This document shows positions 1 through 9,900 of a stretch of DNA of 64,000 nucleotides, piece by piece. Positions within the stretch are counted from its first letter, which is position 1, and the number at the start of each line of letters is the position of its first letter. A program made the translations under genes and the position numbers. Under the pieces are notes generated by a model. The model did no database searches and was not told where the DNA came from. It saw only the letters and a list, made by a program, of their open reading frames with translations. The stretch is taken from assembly GCF_000171815.1 (NCBI RefSeq), contig NZ_ABGR01000002.1, positions 1 through 64,000 on the forward strand, written 5' to 3'. Source of the DNA: Vibrio sp. AND4 (lineage in GTDB: Bacteria > Pseudomonadota > Gammaproteobacteria > Enterobacterales > Vibrionaceae).

Positions 1-1449
1 GCGCTATTCCTTATTGCTGCACTTGTGCTGGATGCACACACTGCTAAAACGGCACTTGATGGAATTAAACTGAAAATCATCAGCTCCTTCGACTGGCTGT
101 TTATCATCTCTGGTAACATTTTCGTTATCTTCTGTCTCGCTTTGATCGTGTCACCAATGGGTAAGATTCGGCTTGGTGGCAGAGATGCCGTTGCCGATTA
201 CTCCTTCATGTCATGGTTAGCGATGCTGTTTGCAGCAGGAATGGGGATTGGCCTGATGTTCTGGAGCGTGGCAGAGCCAGTGGCCTACTTTACCGGTTGG
301 TATGAAACGCCACTAGGTGTCGAAGCGAACACGCCAGAAGCTGCAAAACTTGCTCTGGGCGCGACGATGTTCCACTGGGGTTTACACCCGTGGGCTATTT
401 ATGGTGTCGTAGCACTTTCTCTTGCTTTCTTCACATACAACAAAGGCTTGCCACTATCGATGCGCTCGATCTTTTACCCATTATTGGGTGATCGCGCATG
501 GGGTTGGGCTGGTCATGTTGTTGATATTCTGGCTGTCGTGGCGACGCTGTTTGGTCTAGCGACCTCTCTAGGTTTGGGTGCGCAGCAAGCCGCTAGTGGC
601 ATCCATCATGTCTTTGGTGTTGAGCCGGGGCTCGGACTGCAAATCGTAGTTATTACCGTGGTAACACTGCTTGCAGTGGTATCGGTAATCCGCGGTATTG
701 ATGGCGGTGTGAAGGTCATTAGTAATATCAACATGGTCATCGCTTTCCTGCTACTGATCCTTGTTACTTTGATAGGCTGGGCAGTGACCTTGGGTACAAT
801 TCCAACAACGCTGATGGCCTATCTAGAAAATCTAGTTCCGCTAAGCAACCCGTTTGGTCGTACCGATGAAGCATGGTTCCAGGGTTGGACGGTATTTTAC
901 TGGGCTTGGTGGATTTCCTGGTCACCATTTGTGGGTATGTTCATTGCTCGAGTGTCACGCGGTCGAACGGTTCGCGAGTTCCTTACCGCGGTACTGATTG
1001 TCCCAACAGTTGTTACATTGATTTGGATGTCGACGTTTGGTGGAATTGCGATCGATCAGGTGATTAACAATGTTGGTGAATTAGGTGCAAATGGTCTTAC
1101 AGACGTTTCATTAGCGATGTTCCAGATGTTTGACGTTCTGCCATACGGTAATGTGCTATCTATAATCGCGGTGGTGTTGGTACTAGTATTTTTCATTACT
1201 TCATCGGACTCAGGGTCATTGGTTATCGATAGCATTACTGCTGGTGGTAAAGTGGATGCGCCGGTTCTTCAGCGTGTATTTTGGGCGTTTATGGAGGGGG
1301 CAATTGCGGTTGCGCTACTTTGGGTTGGCGGCTCTGAGGCTGTTCAAGCGCTGCAAGCCGGAGCGATTTCCACGGCACTGCCATTCACGTTTGTATTGCT
1401 TGCGATGTGTGTCAGCCTCTTGATGGGTATGCGAACAGAGCGGCCATAG
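1..1449 (+). CDS. BCCT family betaine/carnitine/choline transporter, 5' end outside the window
   Basis: Inner-membrane carrier of the betaine-carnitine-choline family, which imports compatible solutes such as glycine betaine, usually with Na+. The frame is open from base 1, and the first visible residues are already in the first transmembrane helix, so the true start lies upstream; the GTG at 25 is not a credible start. Family marks are GMGIGLMFWSVAEP at about residue 73 from the GTG and the WAWWISWSPFVGMFIARVSR block of helix 8 at about residue 290, with the usual twelve or so hydrophobic helices. The C-terminus is short and lacks the long charged osmosensing tail of BetP. A terminator follows. 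Substrate cannot be fixed from sequence. Family call is secure. Confidence 0.93.
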   Translation, partial: ALFLIAALVLDAHTAKTALDGIKLKIISSFDWLFIISGNIFVIFCLALIVSPMGKIRLGGRDAVADYSFMSWLAMLFAAGMGIGLMFWSVAEPVAYFTGWYETPLGVEANTPEAAKLALGATMFHWGLHPWAIYGVVALSLAFFTYNKGLPLSMRSIFYPLLGDRAWGWAGHVVDILAVVATLFGLATSLGLGAQQAASGIHHVFGVEPGLGLQIVVITVVTLLAVVSVIRGIDGGVKVISNINMVIAFLLLILVTLIGWAVTLGTIPTTLMAYLENLVPLSNPFGRTDEAWFQGWTVFYWAWWISWSPFVGMFIARVSRGRTVREFLTAVLIVPTVVTLIWMSTFGGIAIDQVINNVGELGANGLTDVSLAMFQMFDVLPYGNVLSIIAVVLVLVFFITSSDSGSLVIDSITAGGKVDAPVLQRVFWAFMEGAIAVALLWVGGSEAVQALQAGAISTALPFTFVLLAMCVSLLMGMRTERP

Positions 1450-1485
1450 GTTATCTGATTTATAAATATCGTTAGATGTTAATCT

Positions 1486-1517
1486 GAAAAAAGTCAGCGA
1501 GATGCTGGCTTTTTTTA
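1486..1517 (+). terminator. Rho-independent terminator after BCCT gene
   Basis: An 8-bp stem (AAGTCAGC / GCTGGCTT, with one G-U pair) and a T-run end the transporter gene. Confidence 0.85.
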
Positions 1518-1674
1518 TGCGGAATATCTGACGCTCGCCAAAAATGTGGCGGGCTAAATTCTATATTTTACAACGATTTATAGCTCGATTTTGTGAGTTT
1601 CCTTCGTGATTGTTTTGTGAAACACGTGTAAGATTCATCCACCCAGTCTATTTCTTTAACTTCGAACTATAACT

Positions 1675-3558
1675 ATGAAACTATCATTAAAGCAAAAGCT
1701 AATTGGCGCGAGTCTGTCTGCGGTTGTTGTGATGGCAACCGCACTCACTTGGTTGTCCGCTGATCAACTGTTTGATCAGACTCGCTCAGGTGTTTATTCA
1801 CGAGCACAAAGTCTTAGCAATGCTGCCTCAGAAGGCATTTCCGATTGGATATCAATCCGCAAAGGGATTGCGATGGCTTTCAACGACTACTCAACTGAGC
1901 GAGACGTTGTCCCTTTTCTGCAACAAGCTCGTAAAGCGGGAGGCTTTGACGACGTTTTCCTTGGCACGCCAGAAGGTGATATGTATCGTTCTTATCCAGA
2001 ACGTAACCGTGCAGACTATGATCCTCGTGCTCGCCCCTGGTATAAGGAAGCGAATGCTGCGGGTAAACAAATCATAACTGAAGCGTACCAAGACGCGATT
2101 ACGAATGCATTATTGGTCACTATCGCTGAACCTGTGATGAGAAATGGTAAGTTCATTGGTGTTGTAGGTGCAGACGTACTCATTGATCAGCTTATTGATG
2201 ATGTTATAAGTCTAGATGCCGGCGAAAATGCGTACGCAATGCTTATCGATATGAATGACGGTACTTTCCTAGCGCACCCAAATAAAGCGTTAGCGCTCGA
2301 ACCTATCAGTGACTTTTCTCAGGCGCTTTCAAAAGATTTGATCGAACGAGCGGCTAATTCCGGTTCATTTGAAACCGCTACTATTAAAGGAAAAGAGAAG
2401 TTTTACTATTTTAGTAAAGTTCCGGGCACTAGCTGGATGTTCGCGATAGAAATGGATCGTGAAACTGAAGAAGCAAGTCATGCGAAATTACTAAGTGAAA
2501 TGCTGATTACAGCAGTACTTATTACTATCGTTGTGATTTTCGCTGTATCTTGGTTGGTTGGTTTCTTGTTCCGTGATCTTGGCCGAGTGTCACACGCACT
2601 TGAAGAGATAGCTTCGGGTGAAGGTGATCTAACACAGCGCCTTGAGCCGCGCAGTGATGATGAAGTTGGCAAACTGGCCGAGAACTTTAATCGCTTTGTG
2701 GGCAACATGCACGCGATGGTCTGCAAATTGAGCGATGTTTCTGCCTCGTTATCAGAACAAGCGCGCACGACCGCGCAACAAGCGGAAGAGCGCAGTCAGC
2801 GTATCTCTTACCAGCAAGACGAGATTAATATGGTTGCGACTGCTGTTAATCAGATGGCTGCTGCAACGCAAGAAATTGCAGGAAACGCAGACAACACCGC
2901 TTCAAGCTCTGAAGAGGCAGTACAATCGTGTGTGCATGGCTCAGGGCAGGTCACTCAAACGCAAGGTTCTATCCAAAACCTAGCGCAAGAGGTGCAAGTT
3001 GCGACAAATGTAATTCAAGAATTGGAAGCGCACGGTAACGCAATTAATACTATCCTTTCAACCATCCAGGGTATTGCTGAGCAAACTAATCTTCTCGCAC
3101 TAAACGCAGCGATTGAAGCCGCGCGTGCAGGTGAACAAGGTCGCGGTTTTGCCGTTGTAGCTGACGAAGTGCGTGTACTGAGCCAACGTACTCACGCATC
3201 AACGAAAGAGATTCAAGAAACGATTGAAATGCTGCAAGGCACGACAGCCAAAGCGGTAGGCATTATGGATGACAGTCGTCGTCTAGCGGATACTAGCGTC
3301 GAGGATGCAGACTCCGCAGCACAAAGCTTGACTCAAATTCACTCTTCGGTAGAACGTATCAGTGATATGGCGACGCAAATCGCTTCTGCTGCTGAAGAGC
3401 AAGCATCGGTTACCTCAGAGATCACCCGTAACACCGAGGGTATTCGTGATGTATCTAACGAGTTGTCTCTTGAAGCAAATCAAGCAGCAGAGCAAGCCGC
3501 ACATCTTTCAGAGCTTTCTCATGAACTGGAACAAGAGATCAAACGCTTTAAACTGTAA
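1675..3558 (+). CDS. Methyl-accepting chemotaxis protein with dCache sensor
   Basis: Membrane chemoreceptor of 627 residues that passes ligand binding to CheA/CheW. Order: N-terminal transmembrane helix (about 8-28), periplasmic dCache_1 domain (about 35-270, with the RARPWYKEA block and the following GK..T..Y.D signature common to amino-acid-type dCache domains), second transmembrane helix (about 275-298), HAMP (about 300-353), and a cytoplasmic signalling domain with the hairpin tip [20 protein letters not shown] near residue 478. No NWETF-like CheR-tethering pentapeptide is present at the C-terminus. It stands alone between terminators. The ligand is unknown; an amino acid is only a guess from the domain type. 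Confidence 0.95.
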   Translation: MKLSLKQKLIGASLSAVVVMATALTWLSADQLFDQTRSGVYSRAQSLSNAASEGISDWISIRKGIAMAFNDYSTERDVVPFLQQARKAGGFDDVFLGTPEGDMYRSYPERNRADYDPRARPWYKEANAAGKQIITEAYQDAITNALLVTIAEPVMRNGKFIGVVGADVLIDQLIDDVISLDAGENAYAMLIDMNDGTFLAHPNKALALEPISDFSQALSKDLIERAANSGSFETATIKGKEKFYYFSKVPGTSWMFAIEMDRETEEASHAKLLSEMLITAVLITIVVIFAVSWLVGFLFRDLGRVSHALEEIASGEGDLTQRLEPRSDDEVGKLAENFNRFVGNMHAMVCKLSDVSASLSEQARTTAQQAEERSQRISYQQDEINMVATAVNQMAAATQEIAGNADNTASSSEEAVQSCVHGSGQVTQTQGSIQNLAQEVQVATNVIQELEAHGNAINTILSTIQGIAEQTNLLALNAAIEAARAGEQGRGFAVVADEVRVLSQRTHASTKEIQETIEMLQGTTAKAVGIMDDSRRLADTSVEDADSAAQSLTQIHSSVERISDMATQIASAAEEQASVTSEITRNTEGIRDVSNELSLEANQAAEQAAHLSELSHELEQEIKRFKL

Positions 3559-3572
3559 ATGACTTGAGTATG

Positions 3573-3600
3573 AAAAAAGGAGCCACTTGGCTCCTTTTTG
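3573..3600. terminator. Bidirectional terminator between MCP and exonuclease genes
   Basis: Stem AGGAGCCA / TGGCTCCT flanked by an A-run and a T-run, so it can end transcripts from both sides. Confidence 0.88.
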
Positions 3601-3610
3601 TTCTTTAATA

Positions 3611-3638
3611 TTCTCTATTCTCTATTCTCTATTCTCTA
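3611..3638 (+). repeat. Heptanucleotide simple repeat, 4 copies
   Basis: Four perfect copies of TTCTCTA lie between the terminator and the end of the exonuclease gene. The repeat is intergenic, so copy-number change would not shift a reading frame. Confidence 0.9.
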
Positions 3639-3647
3639 ACTTATTGT

Positions 3648-4379
3648 CTACAACCACAAACTGCTTATAGGCTGCTCGGCGTTGTAGTGATGGGCGATTT
3701 GCGCCTGCAGTAATTCAGCGGTAGCAATAGCGTCAGTCAGGGCGTGGTGCGGCGTGTAATCAGGTAATCCGTATCGTCGACGAGATTGAGCCAAACGCAG
3801 TGATTGCGGCTTGTTGCCTTTTAGTTTGTTCCATATGCCCCCCGAGGTTTTTTGTTGGATATCTTCTTCAATTTTTAGTGTATCCAGTACAGGAAACTCA
3901 ATGCCCTCGCCGAGACGAGTGAGGAGGGCTTGATCAAGAAACTCCCGTTCGATGCGGCGATAGTGTACGACGACAACCTTACCCGCTAGGCTCTCCAGTA
4001 ATGGGCCAAGGATTTCATCCAAATCAGGCGCATCAACCAATTCGTTATGGGTAATACCATGAATGATGACGGACTCTTCATCGAGCTTTTCTTGTGGGCG
4101 AACTTTCCAGTGTCTTGCTTGGCGTAAGAAAATACGATTGAGACTAAAGGGCACCAATCCAATGGTAATAATGCCGTTTTTCTGTGGGTTTAACCCTGTC
4201 GTTTCAAAATCCAACGCAACAAACTCTACTTGGGAGAGTGGGGTGCTGGGAGTGGGTAATGCGTGACCATAAAAAGCAATCAAGCGTTTGTCCTTGGCCA
4301 GTTGCAACTTTTGCTGGAACTTCGTCGGCCATTGAATACTTGGTTTTTGAAATAATTTTTTTATCATGCCGAACCTCAT
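3648..4379 (-). CDS. DEDDh 3'-5' exonuclease (DnaQ-like)
   Basis: Exonuclease of the DNA polymerase III epsilon fold, 243 residues. The Exo I motif ALDFETTGLNP is at about residue 56, an Exo II-like HGITH block at about 108, and the Exo III block HHALTDAIATAELL near 210-225 supplies the DEDDh histidine and last aspartate. The first 45 residues are a basic extension without a domain I recognise. Its start codon overlaps the stop of the upstream DUF294 gene by 4 bases, so the two are translationally coupled and form a conserved pair in marine gammaproteobacteria. The substrate, and why it travels with a CBS/cyclic-nucleotide protein, are not known to me. Confidence 0.9.
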   Translation of the reverse strand: MRFGMIKKLFQKPSIQWPTKFQQKLQLAKDKRLIAFYGHALPTPSTPLSQVEFVALDFETTGLNPQKNGIITIGLVPFSLNRIFLRQARHWKVRPQEKLDEESVIIHGITHNELVDAPDLDEILGPLLESLAGKVVVVHYRRIEREFLDQALLTRLGEGIEFPVLDTLKIEEDIQQKTSGGIWNKLKGNKPQSLRLAQSRRRYGLPDYTPHHALTDAIATAELLQAQIAHHYNAEQPISSLWL

Positions 4380-6265
4380 TTAAACTTGTTGCTGGCTTGA
4401 TAACGGAACTTCAAGAAGTTCTGACCGTTGCTGAGGATTTGGAATGCATCTTTTAGGTTGCGGCGTTCGAAGTCTGACAAGCTCTCAGGTTCGATGTTGT
4501 TGTCGGGCTCTATTCCTAACTCAACATCGATGGCCTGATGGCGGATACGTACCATAGATATGAATTCCATTGCGTCCTTAAGGTCTTGAGCACGGCCTTT
4601 TGGCAAAATACCCGCATCAATGATGTCATCAAGACGTTCAAATGAGTTTTGAGCACGTGAGCCTACCGCCAGAGAGTGAACACGAATCAAGTCCACCAGT
4701 GGTGCTGTGCCACGGCGTTTCAGATTGATTGAGTTCTTGTGTTGGCCGTCTTTCTCCATCACGAAGTCTTTAAAGAAACCCAGCGGGGGGGTTCGGTTCA
4801 ACGCGTTGCGTGCCAAACACGCTAAGAACCGGTTGTTCTTACGAGCGCGACGAACAATGAAACTAGTCAGCTGTTCGGCCCACTTCAAGCGCCCATAAAC
4901 ACCATCTAAATCGAAGAAGATAGAAGCATTGAGTAGCGCTTTCGGATTTGGATCGTCGATCCAATCGGCGAAGCACTCTTCCCATTGTGAACGTGTCATG
5001 CGCCATAGTGGATTGGTTGCCATTATGTCACCAGTACAATACTTATACCCACATACGTTTAAGCCATCGCTAACGTATTGCGCGAGAGCTTCAAAGTATT
5101 GGCCGTGCCGTTCTTCTTTATAGGTATCGTCGAGGATGATGGCGTTATCTTGGTCGGTAACCAGAAGTTGCTCATCACGCCCCATAGAGCCCAATGCAAG
5201 ATAGCAGTATGGAATAGGCGGCGGGCCTAATTCTTCTTCTGCCATTTCGAGTAACCGTTGCTTAAAGCTTCGGCCAATGACAGACATTGCACTACCGACC
5301 ATGTGAGAATTCGCATCTTCGTTAACCAAACGCACGAAGCTACTTTTTACTTCATCCGCAACTATCGCCAAGTCTTCAATGGTTTGTTGTTGGAAGATGC
5401 TACTTACCAATAGCAATGAGTTCTGCGATTCGTAGCGAACAATGTCTGTCGCTTCTATGACCCCAATCGGCATTTGGTCTTTTACTACTGGTAAGTGGTG
5501 CACGTTGGAACGAAGCATGGTCAGCATGGCTTCATAGACGTACGCGTTATGGTCGAGAGAAATAACTTCCGTTGTCATGACCGTCGATACTTCATCTTGG
5601 GGAGATAAGCCTTCCGCTAAGACTCGGGTGCATAAATCACGATCGGTAATGATCCCGACGACTGGCGATTGGGGATCGTCTTCATCTAGCACGAAGTCAG
5701 GCTCGACAATCAACAACGAAGACACGTTATCTTGGGCCATAAGTTGAGCGGCTTCTTGAATCGACTGGTCGCGCCCGATTGTTGCAGCATCACGTGTCAA
5801 GAGTGTTTTTACTTTAGAAGTGGTCAGATCGTTCGCATCATTATTGTCAGACACTACTTGGCGCAGACGTGCGCTATTTTCAACTTCCACAAAGTCAGCA
5901 AACGAGTCGTAATTATCGTAAAGCTCTAGGAAAATATCTTGCGGAATACAGTAGATCAGAGAGTCTTCGATCGCCTTTACGGGGAACCGAACTTTGTTAC
6001 TGGTCAACAGACCCATCTGACCGAAAAGATCACCTTCGTCTAGGCGATTGTATAGCTCACCTTTACGTCGATAAACCTCAACAACACCGCTTCTTACCAT
6101 GTACAACTCGTCAATTTGGTCGCCCAAGTGGATAATTGGGGTGTCTTGGCGGAAATAAGAAATTTCGATATTCTCGGTCACTTTGGTGAGCGTTTCTTCC
6201 GGAAGCTCGTCGAATGGGGGATACTTGGCGAGAAAATTATAGATCTCGAGAAGTTCTGCTTCCAT
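4376..6265 (-). CDS. DUF294 putative nucleotidyltransferase with cNMP-binding and CBS domains
   Basis: Cytoplasmic signalling protein of 629 residues. Order: a cyclic-nucleotide-binding-like cap (about 15-130, with HLGDQIDELYMVRSG and GDLFGQMG), a CBS pair (about 155-280, with GIITDRDLCTRVL and GVIEATDIV), a GlnD-like nucleotidyltransferase core DUF294 (about 310-450, GSMGRDEQLLVTDQDNAII with the paired acidic residues), and a C-terminal helical DUF294_C region. The architecture suggests sensing of adenine nucleotides or cAMP and transfer of a nucleotide to a partner, but no target is known. First gene of a two-gene operon with the DEDDh exonuclease. Homologues often sit near acetyl-CoA synthetase in vibrios; that gene is not seen here. 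Confidence 0.92.
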   Translation of the reverse strand: MEAELLEIYNFLAKYPPFDELPEETLTKVTENIEISYFRQDTPIIHLGDQIDELYMVRSGVVEVYRRKGELYNRLDEGDLFGQMGLLTSNKVRFPVKAIEDSLIYCIPQDIFLELYDNYDSFADFVEVENSARLRQVVSDNNDANDLTTSKVKTLLTRDAATIGRDQSIQEAAQLMAQDNVSSLLIVEPDFVLDEDDPQSPVVGIITDRDLCTRVLAEGLSPQDEVSTVMTTEVISLDHNAYVYEAMLTMLRSNVHHLPVVKDQMPIGVIEATDIVRYESQNSLLLVSSIFQQQTIEDLAIVADEVKSSFVRLVNEDANSHMVGSAMSVIGRSFKQRLLEMAEEELGPPPIPYCYLALGSMGRDEQLLVTDQDNAIILDDTYKEERHGQYFEALAQYVSDGLNVCGYKYCTGDIMATNPLWRMTRSQWEECFADWIDDPNPKALLNASIFFDLDGVYGRLKWAEQLTSFIVRRARKNNRFLACLARNALNRTPPLGFFKDFVMEKDGQHKNSINLKRRGTAPLVDLIRVHSLAVGSRAQNSFERLDDIIDAGILPKGRAQDLKDAMEFISMVRIRHQAIDVELGIEPDNNIEPESLSDFERRNLKDAFQILSNGQNFLKFRYQASNKFK

Positions 6266-6484
6266 AAAGGTGCCTTTTTGTTTGCAAGAGATAGGGTAAT
6301 CTTAACTTAGATTTGAAACAGATTCTTATCGGATCACTGTTTTTCGTACGTAATGATAATATTCAGACAGGTTGCACGGCAGTTCGTCATTTTTTCGGCT
6401 ACGCTTTCATCAAGATATTGAACTAAATCAACACAATGGGCGCATTGATTAGAGTTTTGTATACCACTCAGGGAAGGAATTAGA

Positions 6485-7126
6485 ATGGTAAGATTATTAT
6501 TAGCTGTACCTTTTTTGGCACTATCCGCAATGAGCGTTGCCTCAGAATCAAAACAAGTAGAGAAATTTGGCTACGAGCACATCAATTTAGACGTCGGTGC
6601 TGGCACCACAAATGAAGAATGGCTGGATAATTCTAACGCGACCACGTTGGGCTTAGGTGGCAACTATATGTTCACCGACAATTGGATACTAAATGCCGAT
6701 TATTCCGCACAGTTTTTTCATCCTGATAATTTTACTTTACGCATCGACCGTTTATTGTTTGGTGTTGGCTACCGTTACGGTATCAACGACCAGTTCGATG
6801 TGTATGGTATTTATGGACTTGGGGCGGTTAAAGCCAAAGCTAAAGATGATAACACCGACCAAACGCTCTCATCAGATGACGAGTTTATTCAAGGTGTGAC
6901 GCTCGGAGCCAATTACTTATTCAGTGAAAAGTTGATGGCAACGGCAGAAGTTCACGTAAATCGCAGTGATATCGTTGATGAGAACAACTACAAGATCGCG
7001 TTTAACTATCAATGGCACCGTGTGATTGGTACAGGGCTTTACTATCAGTTTCGTGACACCGATTATCAAAGCCGAGAATCCGATCATATTAACGAAGTGG
7101 GCATCAACTTTAAGTTCGTTTATTAA
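6485..7126 (+). CDS. Small outer membrane beta-barrel protein
   Basis: Exported protein of 213 residues. A signal peptide ends near residue 20 (SAMSVASES), followed by alternating aromatic/polar strands typical of an eight-stranded barrel of the OmpA-transmembrane or OmpW size (GLGGNYMFTDNWILNADYSA, FGVGYRYGINDQFDVYGIYG) and a C-terminal strand ending in an aromatic residue (GINFKFVY), the signal for BAM insertion. An AAGGAATTAGA ribosome site precedes the ATG. It is monocistronic with a strong terminator. Function unknown; such proteins are commonly structural or small-ligand pores. Confidence 0.85.
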   Translation: MVRLLLAVPFLALSAMSVASESKQVEKFGYEHINLDVGAGTTNEEWLDNSNATTLGLGGNYMFTDNWILNADYSAQFFHPDNFTLRIDRLLFGVGYRYGINDQFDVYGIYGLGAVKAKAKDDNTDQTLSSDDEFIQGVTLGANYLFSEKLMATAEVHVNRSDIVDENNYKIAFNYQWHRVIGTGLYYQFRDTDYQSRESDHINEVGINFKFVY

Positions 7127-7182
7127 GCCTCGTGACCCCACGTTGCTTGAATTAGCACGGTTCGGATAAAACAGAAGTACGA

Positions 7183-7212
7183 AAAAGGTCAGCAATTGCT
7201 GACCTTTTTTAT
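7183..7212. terminator. Bidirectional terminator between barrel protein and aspC
   Basis: Perfect stem AAGGTCAGCA / TGCTGACCTT with A-run and T-run on either side. Confidence 0.9.
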
Positions 7213-7239
7213 TCCGATTTGCTTGAATGAGAGGGGCGA

Positions 7240-8428
7240 TTATAGAACTGCGGCGATGCCGTTACACAAAGGATCCATATTTGACTTCGTCATGCCCGCG
7301 ACACTGATACGGCCAGAACCAACAATGTAAATACCGAACTCTTCTTTCAGACGGTTTACTTGCTGTTTAGACAAACCGGAGAACGAGAACATGCCGTTTT
7401 GGCGCTCAATGAAGCTAAAGTCTGCGTCTACGCCTTTTTCTTTAAGAGTCGTGACAAATAGTTCACGCATTTCTTGGATGCGATCTCGCATCTCTGCTAC
7501 TTCTGTTTCCCACTCTTCGCGCAGTGCTTTGTCGCCAAGAATGTGAGTGACAACCGCACTGCCGTGAGCGGGTGGGTTAGAGTAAATAGAACGGATGATG
7601 GCTTTCACTTGTGAAAATGCCGTTGCTGCCACTTCTTGTGATTCTGCGACCAAAGTAAATGCGCCAACACGCTCGTTGTACAGGCGAAGTTCTTAGAAAA
7701 AGAGCTCGCAACTAGAGCTCATTGTTGTATTTTGCGAAAGTACGAAGACCTGCTGCATCTTCTTCTACGCCTTTCGCAAAACCTTGGTATGCAAAGTCGA
7801 ATAGAGGAAGCAGTTTCTTATCAGCAACCAGTTTAGCCAGTGTTTCCCATTCTTCCGCTGTTGGGTCAATACCTGTTGGATTGTGGCAGCAGCCGTGCAG
7901 CAAAACAACGTCACCCTCTGAAGCTGATTGTAGATCAGCCAGCATTGCGTCGAAGTCTTTGTCTTTGGTTTCTGCGTTATAGTAGCCGTACTGAGCCGTT
8001 TCAATACCTGCGGCAGTAAATACGCCATTGTGGTTGGCCCAAGTTGGGTTACTGATCCATACTTTTACATCGCCAAGCTGGCGTTTGATGAACTCACCAG
8101 CAACACGCAGTGCTCCGGTGCCACCCGGAGCTTGTGCTGTTTTAGCTCGTTTACTAGCAACAATTTCAGCATCGTCACCGAAAAGCAGTTTTTGCACAGC
8201 AAGCCCGTATTCTGCGGTGCCTTCGATGGTTAGGTAAGATTTGGTTTTTTCAGTTTCAATCAGCGCAGCTTCTGCTTTTTTAACGGTTGCCAGAACAGGT
8301 GTTTCACCTTGTTCATTCTTGTAAATACCAACACCAAGGTTAATTTTCTCAGCACGAGTATCTTTTTTAAACTCTTCAGTGAGTCCAAGAATAGGGTCGG
8401 CCGGAGCGGCAACTACTTTTTCAAACAT
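7240..8428 (-). pseudogene. aspC: Aromatic/aspartate aminotransferase gene with two 1-base deletions at the active-site lysine
   Basis: PLP-dependent class I aminotransferase making aspartate or tyrosine/phenylalanine from the oxo-acid and glutamate. The N-terminal part (MFEKVVAAPADPILGL to KYNNEL, ATG at 8428) and the C-terminal part (LYNERVGAF to CNGIAAVL) both match AspC closely, but they are in different frames. The intervening bases read as [12 protein letters not shown] only if one base is restored near 7715 and one near 7685. The two lesions are 31 bases apart and straddle the lysine that binds PLP. As written, the protein would stop before the active site. Everything else looks intact, so either a very recent mutation or a sequencing error is likely. 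No other aspC-like gene is in the window. Confidence 0.9.
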
Positions 8429-8928
8429 AATCTTCATCCATGTTAATCGAAGGGGTCTGAGGACATTTATACCTGTCAGCAATATTCGTTACAACAGTTA
8501 GCAAGCAGAAAACTTAAAAAAATTTTGATTTGATTCAGAAAACCCAAATATTGAAGGGTTTTCATATAAAAAACCTCCTCAAACCGTGCTTTTAGGGCGA
8601 GATGATTAGCCGAGTGGCGATGTTTTGTTCATTGTTGTTCATGATGGGTGATGCATGAGAAACATAGCATGCCTTTGGTGGTACTATCGGTATCTCCTGC
8701 ATTGATTCGAGTTTTCAAACACTACAGAGCACTTACGTAAGTAATCGCTAATCGGGGAATATCAGGCGCTGCGTTCACTCATCCGCATGTATTTGCACGA
8801 ACTGGAGGTTATGAAGCCTTGTCGAGGGTGATTGCTGGCATGACGTGAAAATGTCTTCGGTGATTCAACTGCTTATGACGCCGCCCAGTTGGTTGAGCCC
8901 CTCCATCGTAATAAGTCGTGTATGAATG
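8429..8928. other. Gene-free stretch upstream of aspC
   Basis: About 500 bases with no convincing reading frame on either strand. It must carry the aspC promoter at its left end. A short hairpin (AAAACCC / GGGTTTT, about 8539-8562) lies there. Nothing else recognised. Confidence 0.5.
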
Positions 8929-8957
8929 TAAAAAAAGCCTCGATAGTGTGAGGCTTA
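8929..8957 (-). terminator. Terminator after the 99-residue small protein
   Basis: On the minus strand a stem TAAGCCTC / GAGGCTTT is followed by a T-run, just past the stop at 8992. Confidence 0.85.
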
Positions 8958-8991
8958 GTTGCAACGATAGGCGGTAAAACTTTCGCTGAGC

Positions 8992-9291
8992 TTACTTTTT
9001 CAGACTGATCTCCGACTCAACGGCATTCGTTTCGATATCCGGGTTAGAGGAGAATTTACTCGTCGCCCAATCGTTCACATGCTTTAAGATCGCCGTTAGT
9101 GCGTGTTTTTCAGTCGGCGCTTCAGCAGATTCGACTTCTAGTTTTTGCTTGGGGTGTGACCCTGTTGCATCTTCAGCAACGTGCAGCCAATCAGGGTGCC
9201 AGTAATAAGGTTGACCTGAAGGTGTGCTCCATGCGTGAACGCCATTCGTTTCGCCCTTGTATTGGATATCGTTTTCGTTGTACTTAGTCAT
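8992..9291 (-). CDS. Small conserved protein of unknown function, paralogue 1
   Basis: Soluble acidic protein of 99 residues with no signal peptide. Its core (about residues 10-72) reads YKG..NGVHAW, PYYWHPDWLHVAEDATGSHP, LEV, PTEKHALTAILKHVN, and is shared with the next gene upstream on the same strand (9492-9722), so the two are tandem duplicates. The many Trp, Tyr and His residues in one short block suggest a ligand or metal site, but I know no characterised member. The last 25 residues are a low-complexity tail absent from the paralogue. It has its own terminator. The upstream gap contains a short palindrome TAACA..TGTTA at 9349-9360. Confidence 0.8.
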   Translation of the reverse strand: MTKYNENDIQYKGETNGVHAWSTPSGQPYYWHPDWLHVAEDATGSHPKQKLEVESAEAPTEKHALTAILKHVNDWATSKFSSNPDIETNAVESEISLKK

Positions 9292-9491
9292 TTTTATTGT
9301 CTCTCATCGTCACGAGTGGAAGTATGCATCTCCATTACCCTATAAATGTAACAGATGTTATTGTAATTAATGTGATGGATATCATCTTATCTTTTTGATA
9401 AATAATCCATTTTGTTGCTCATCTCTTATTCAAATAGATTTATTGGTTTTACAGCACAATAACCATCAGATGAGTCGCTATTAAACGCACC

Positions 9492-9722
9492 TTATTGTTT
9501 ATTTAGGTGTTTGATGATTGCAGCCTTTGCATGAGACTCAGTGGGCTTTTCTCCATCTGGTACTTCCAGATCAGCTTTTGGGTGAACGCCTAGCGCGTCT
9601 TCAGCAATATGAAGCCAATCAGGGTGCCAGTAATAAGGATTATTACCCTGTGGGTGATCCCAGCTGTGAACCCCTTGGTGTATACCTCGATAGGAGAGGT
9701 CATCCATCGTAAACATTTTCAT
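9492..9722 (-). CDS. Small conserved protein of unknown function, paralogue 2
   Basis: About 76 residues, starting at the ATG at 9722 (MKMFTMDDL), which lies six bases after an AGGAG site; the longer reading to 9767 has no ribosome site. It shares with the 8992-9291 gene the block YRG..QGVHSW, NPYYWHPDWLHIAEDALGVH, LEV, PTESHAKAAIIKHLN, about half of its residues. It lacks the extra C-terminal tail. Function unknown. A palindrome TAACAA-N3-TTGTTA at 9782-9796 lies upstream, loosely like the one before the paralogue, so shared regulation is possible but unproven. Confidence 0.78.
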   Translation of the reverse strand: MKMFTMDDLSYRGIHQGVHSWDHPQGNNPYYWHPDWLHIAEDALGVHPKADLEVPDGEKPTESHAKAAIIKHLNKQ

Positions 9723-9900
9723 CATCTGCTCCTGCAAAAAATTCATGTCTTTGAAAGTATGAAACATAAATTACCATTTCGTAACAACAATTGTTATCGA
9801 CAACGTTGACGGATTACCTTTAGAGTTTGATAACTGTGACATCGGTATATCGGCGTGAAGTATGCTAAGGTTCGCTCGGTAGGAACGTAACGAGGGATAC

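Noticed and set aside
25..27. GTG as the start of the BCCT transporter
   Set aside because: The frame is open to base 1 and the residues before the GTG already look like the first transmembrane helix, so the real start is outside the window.
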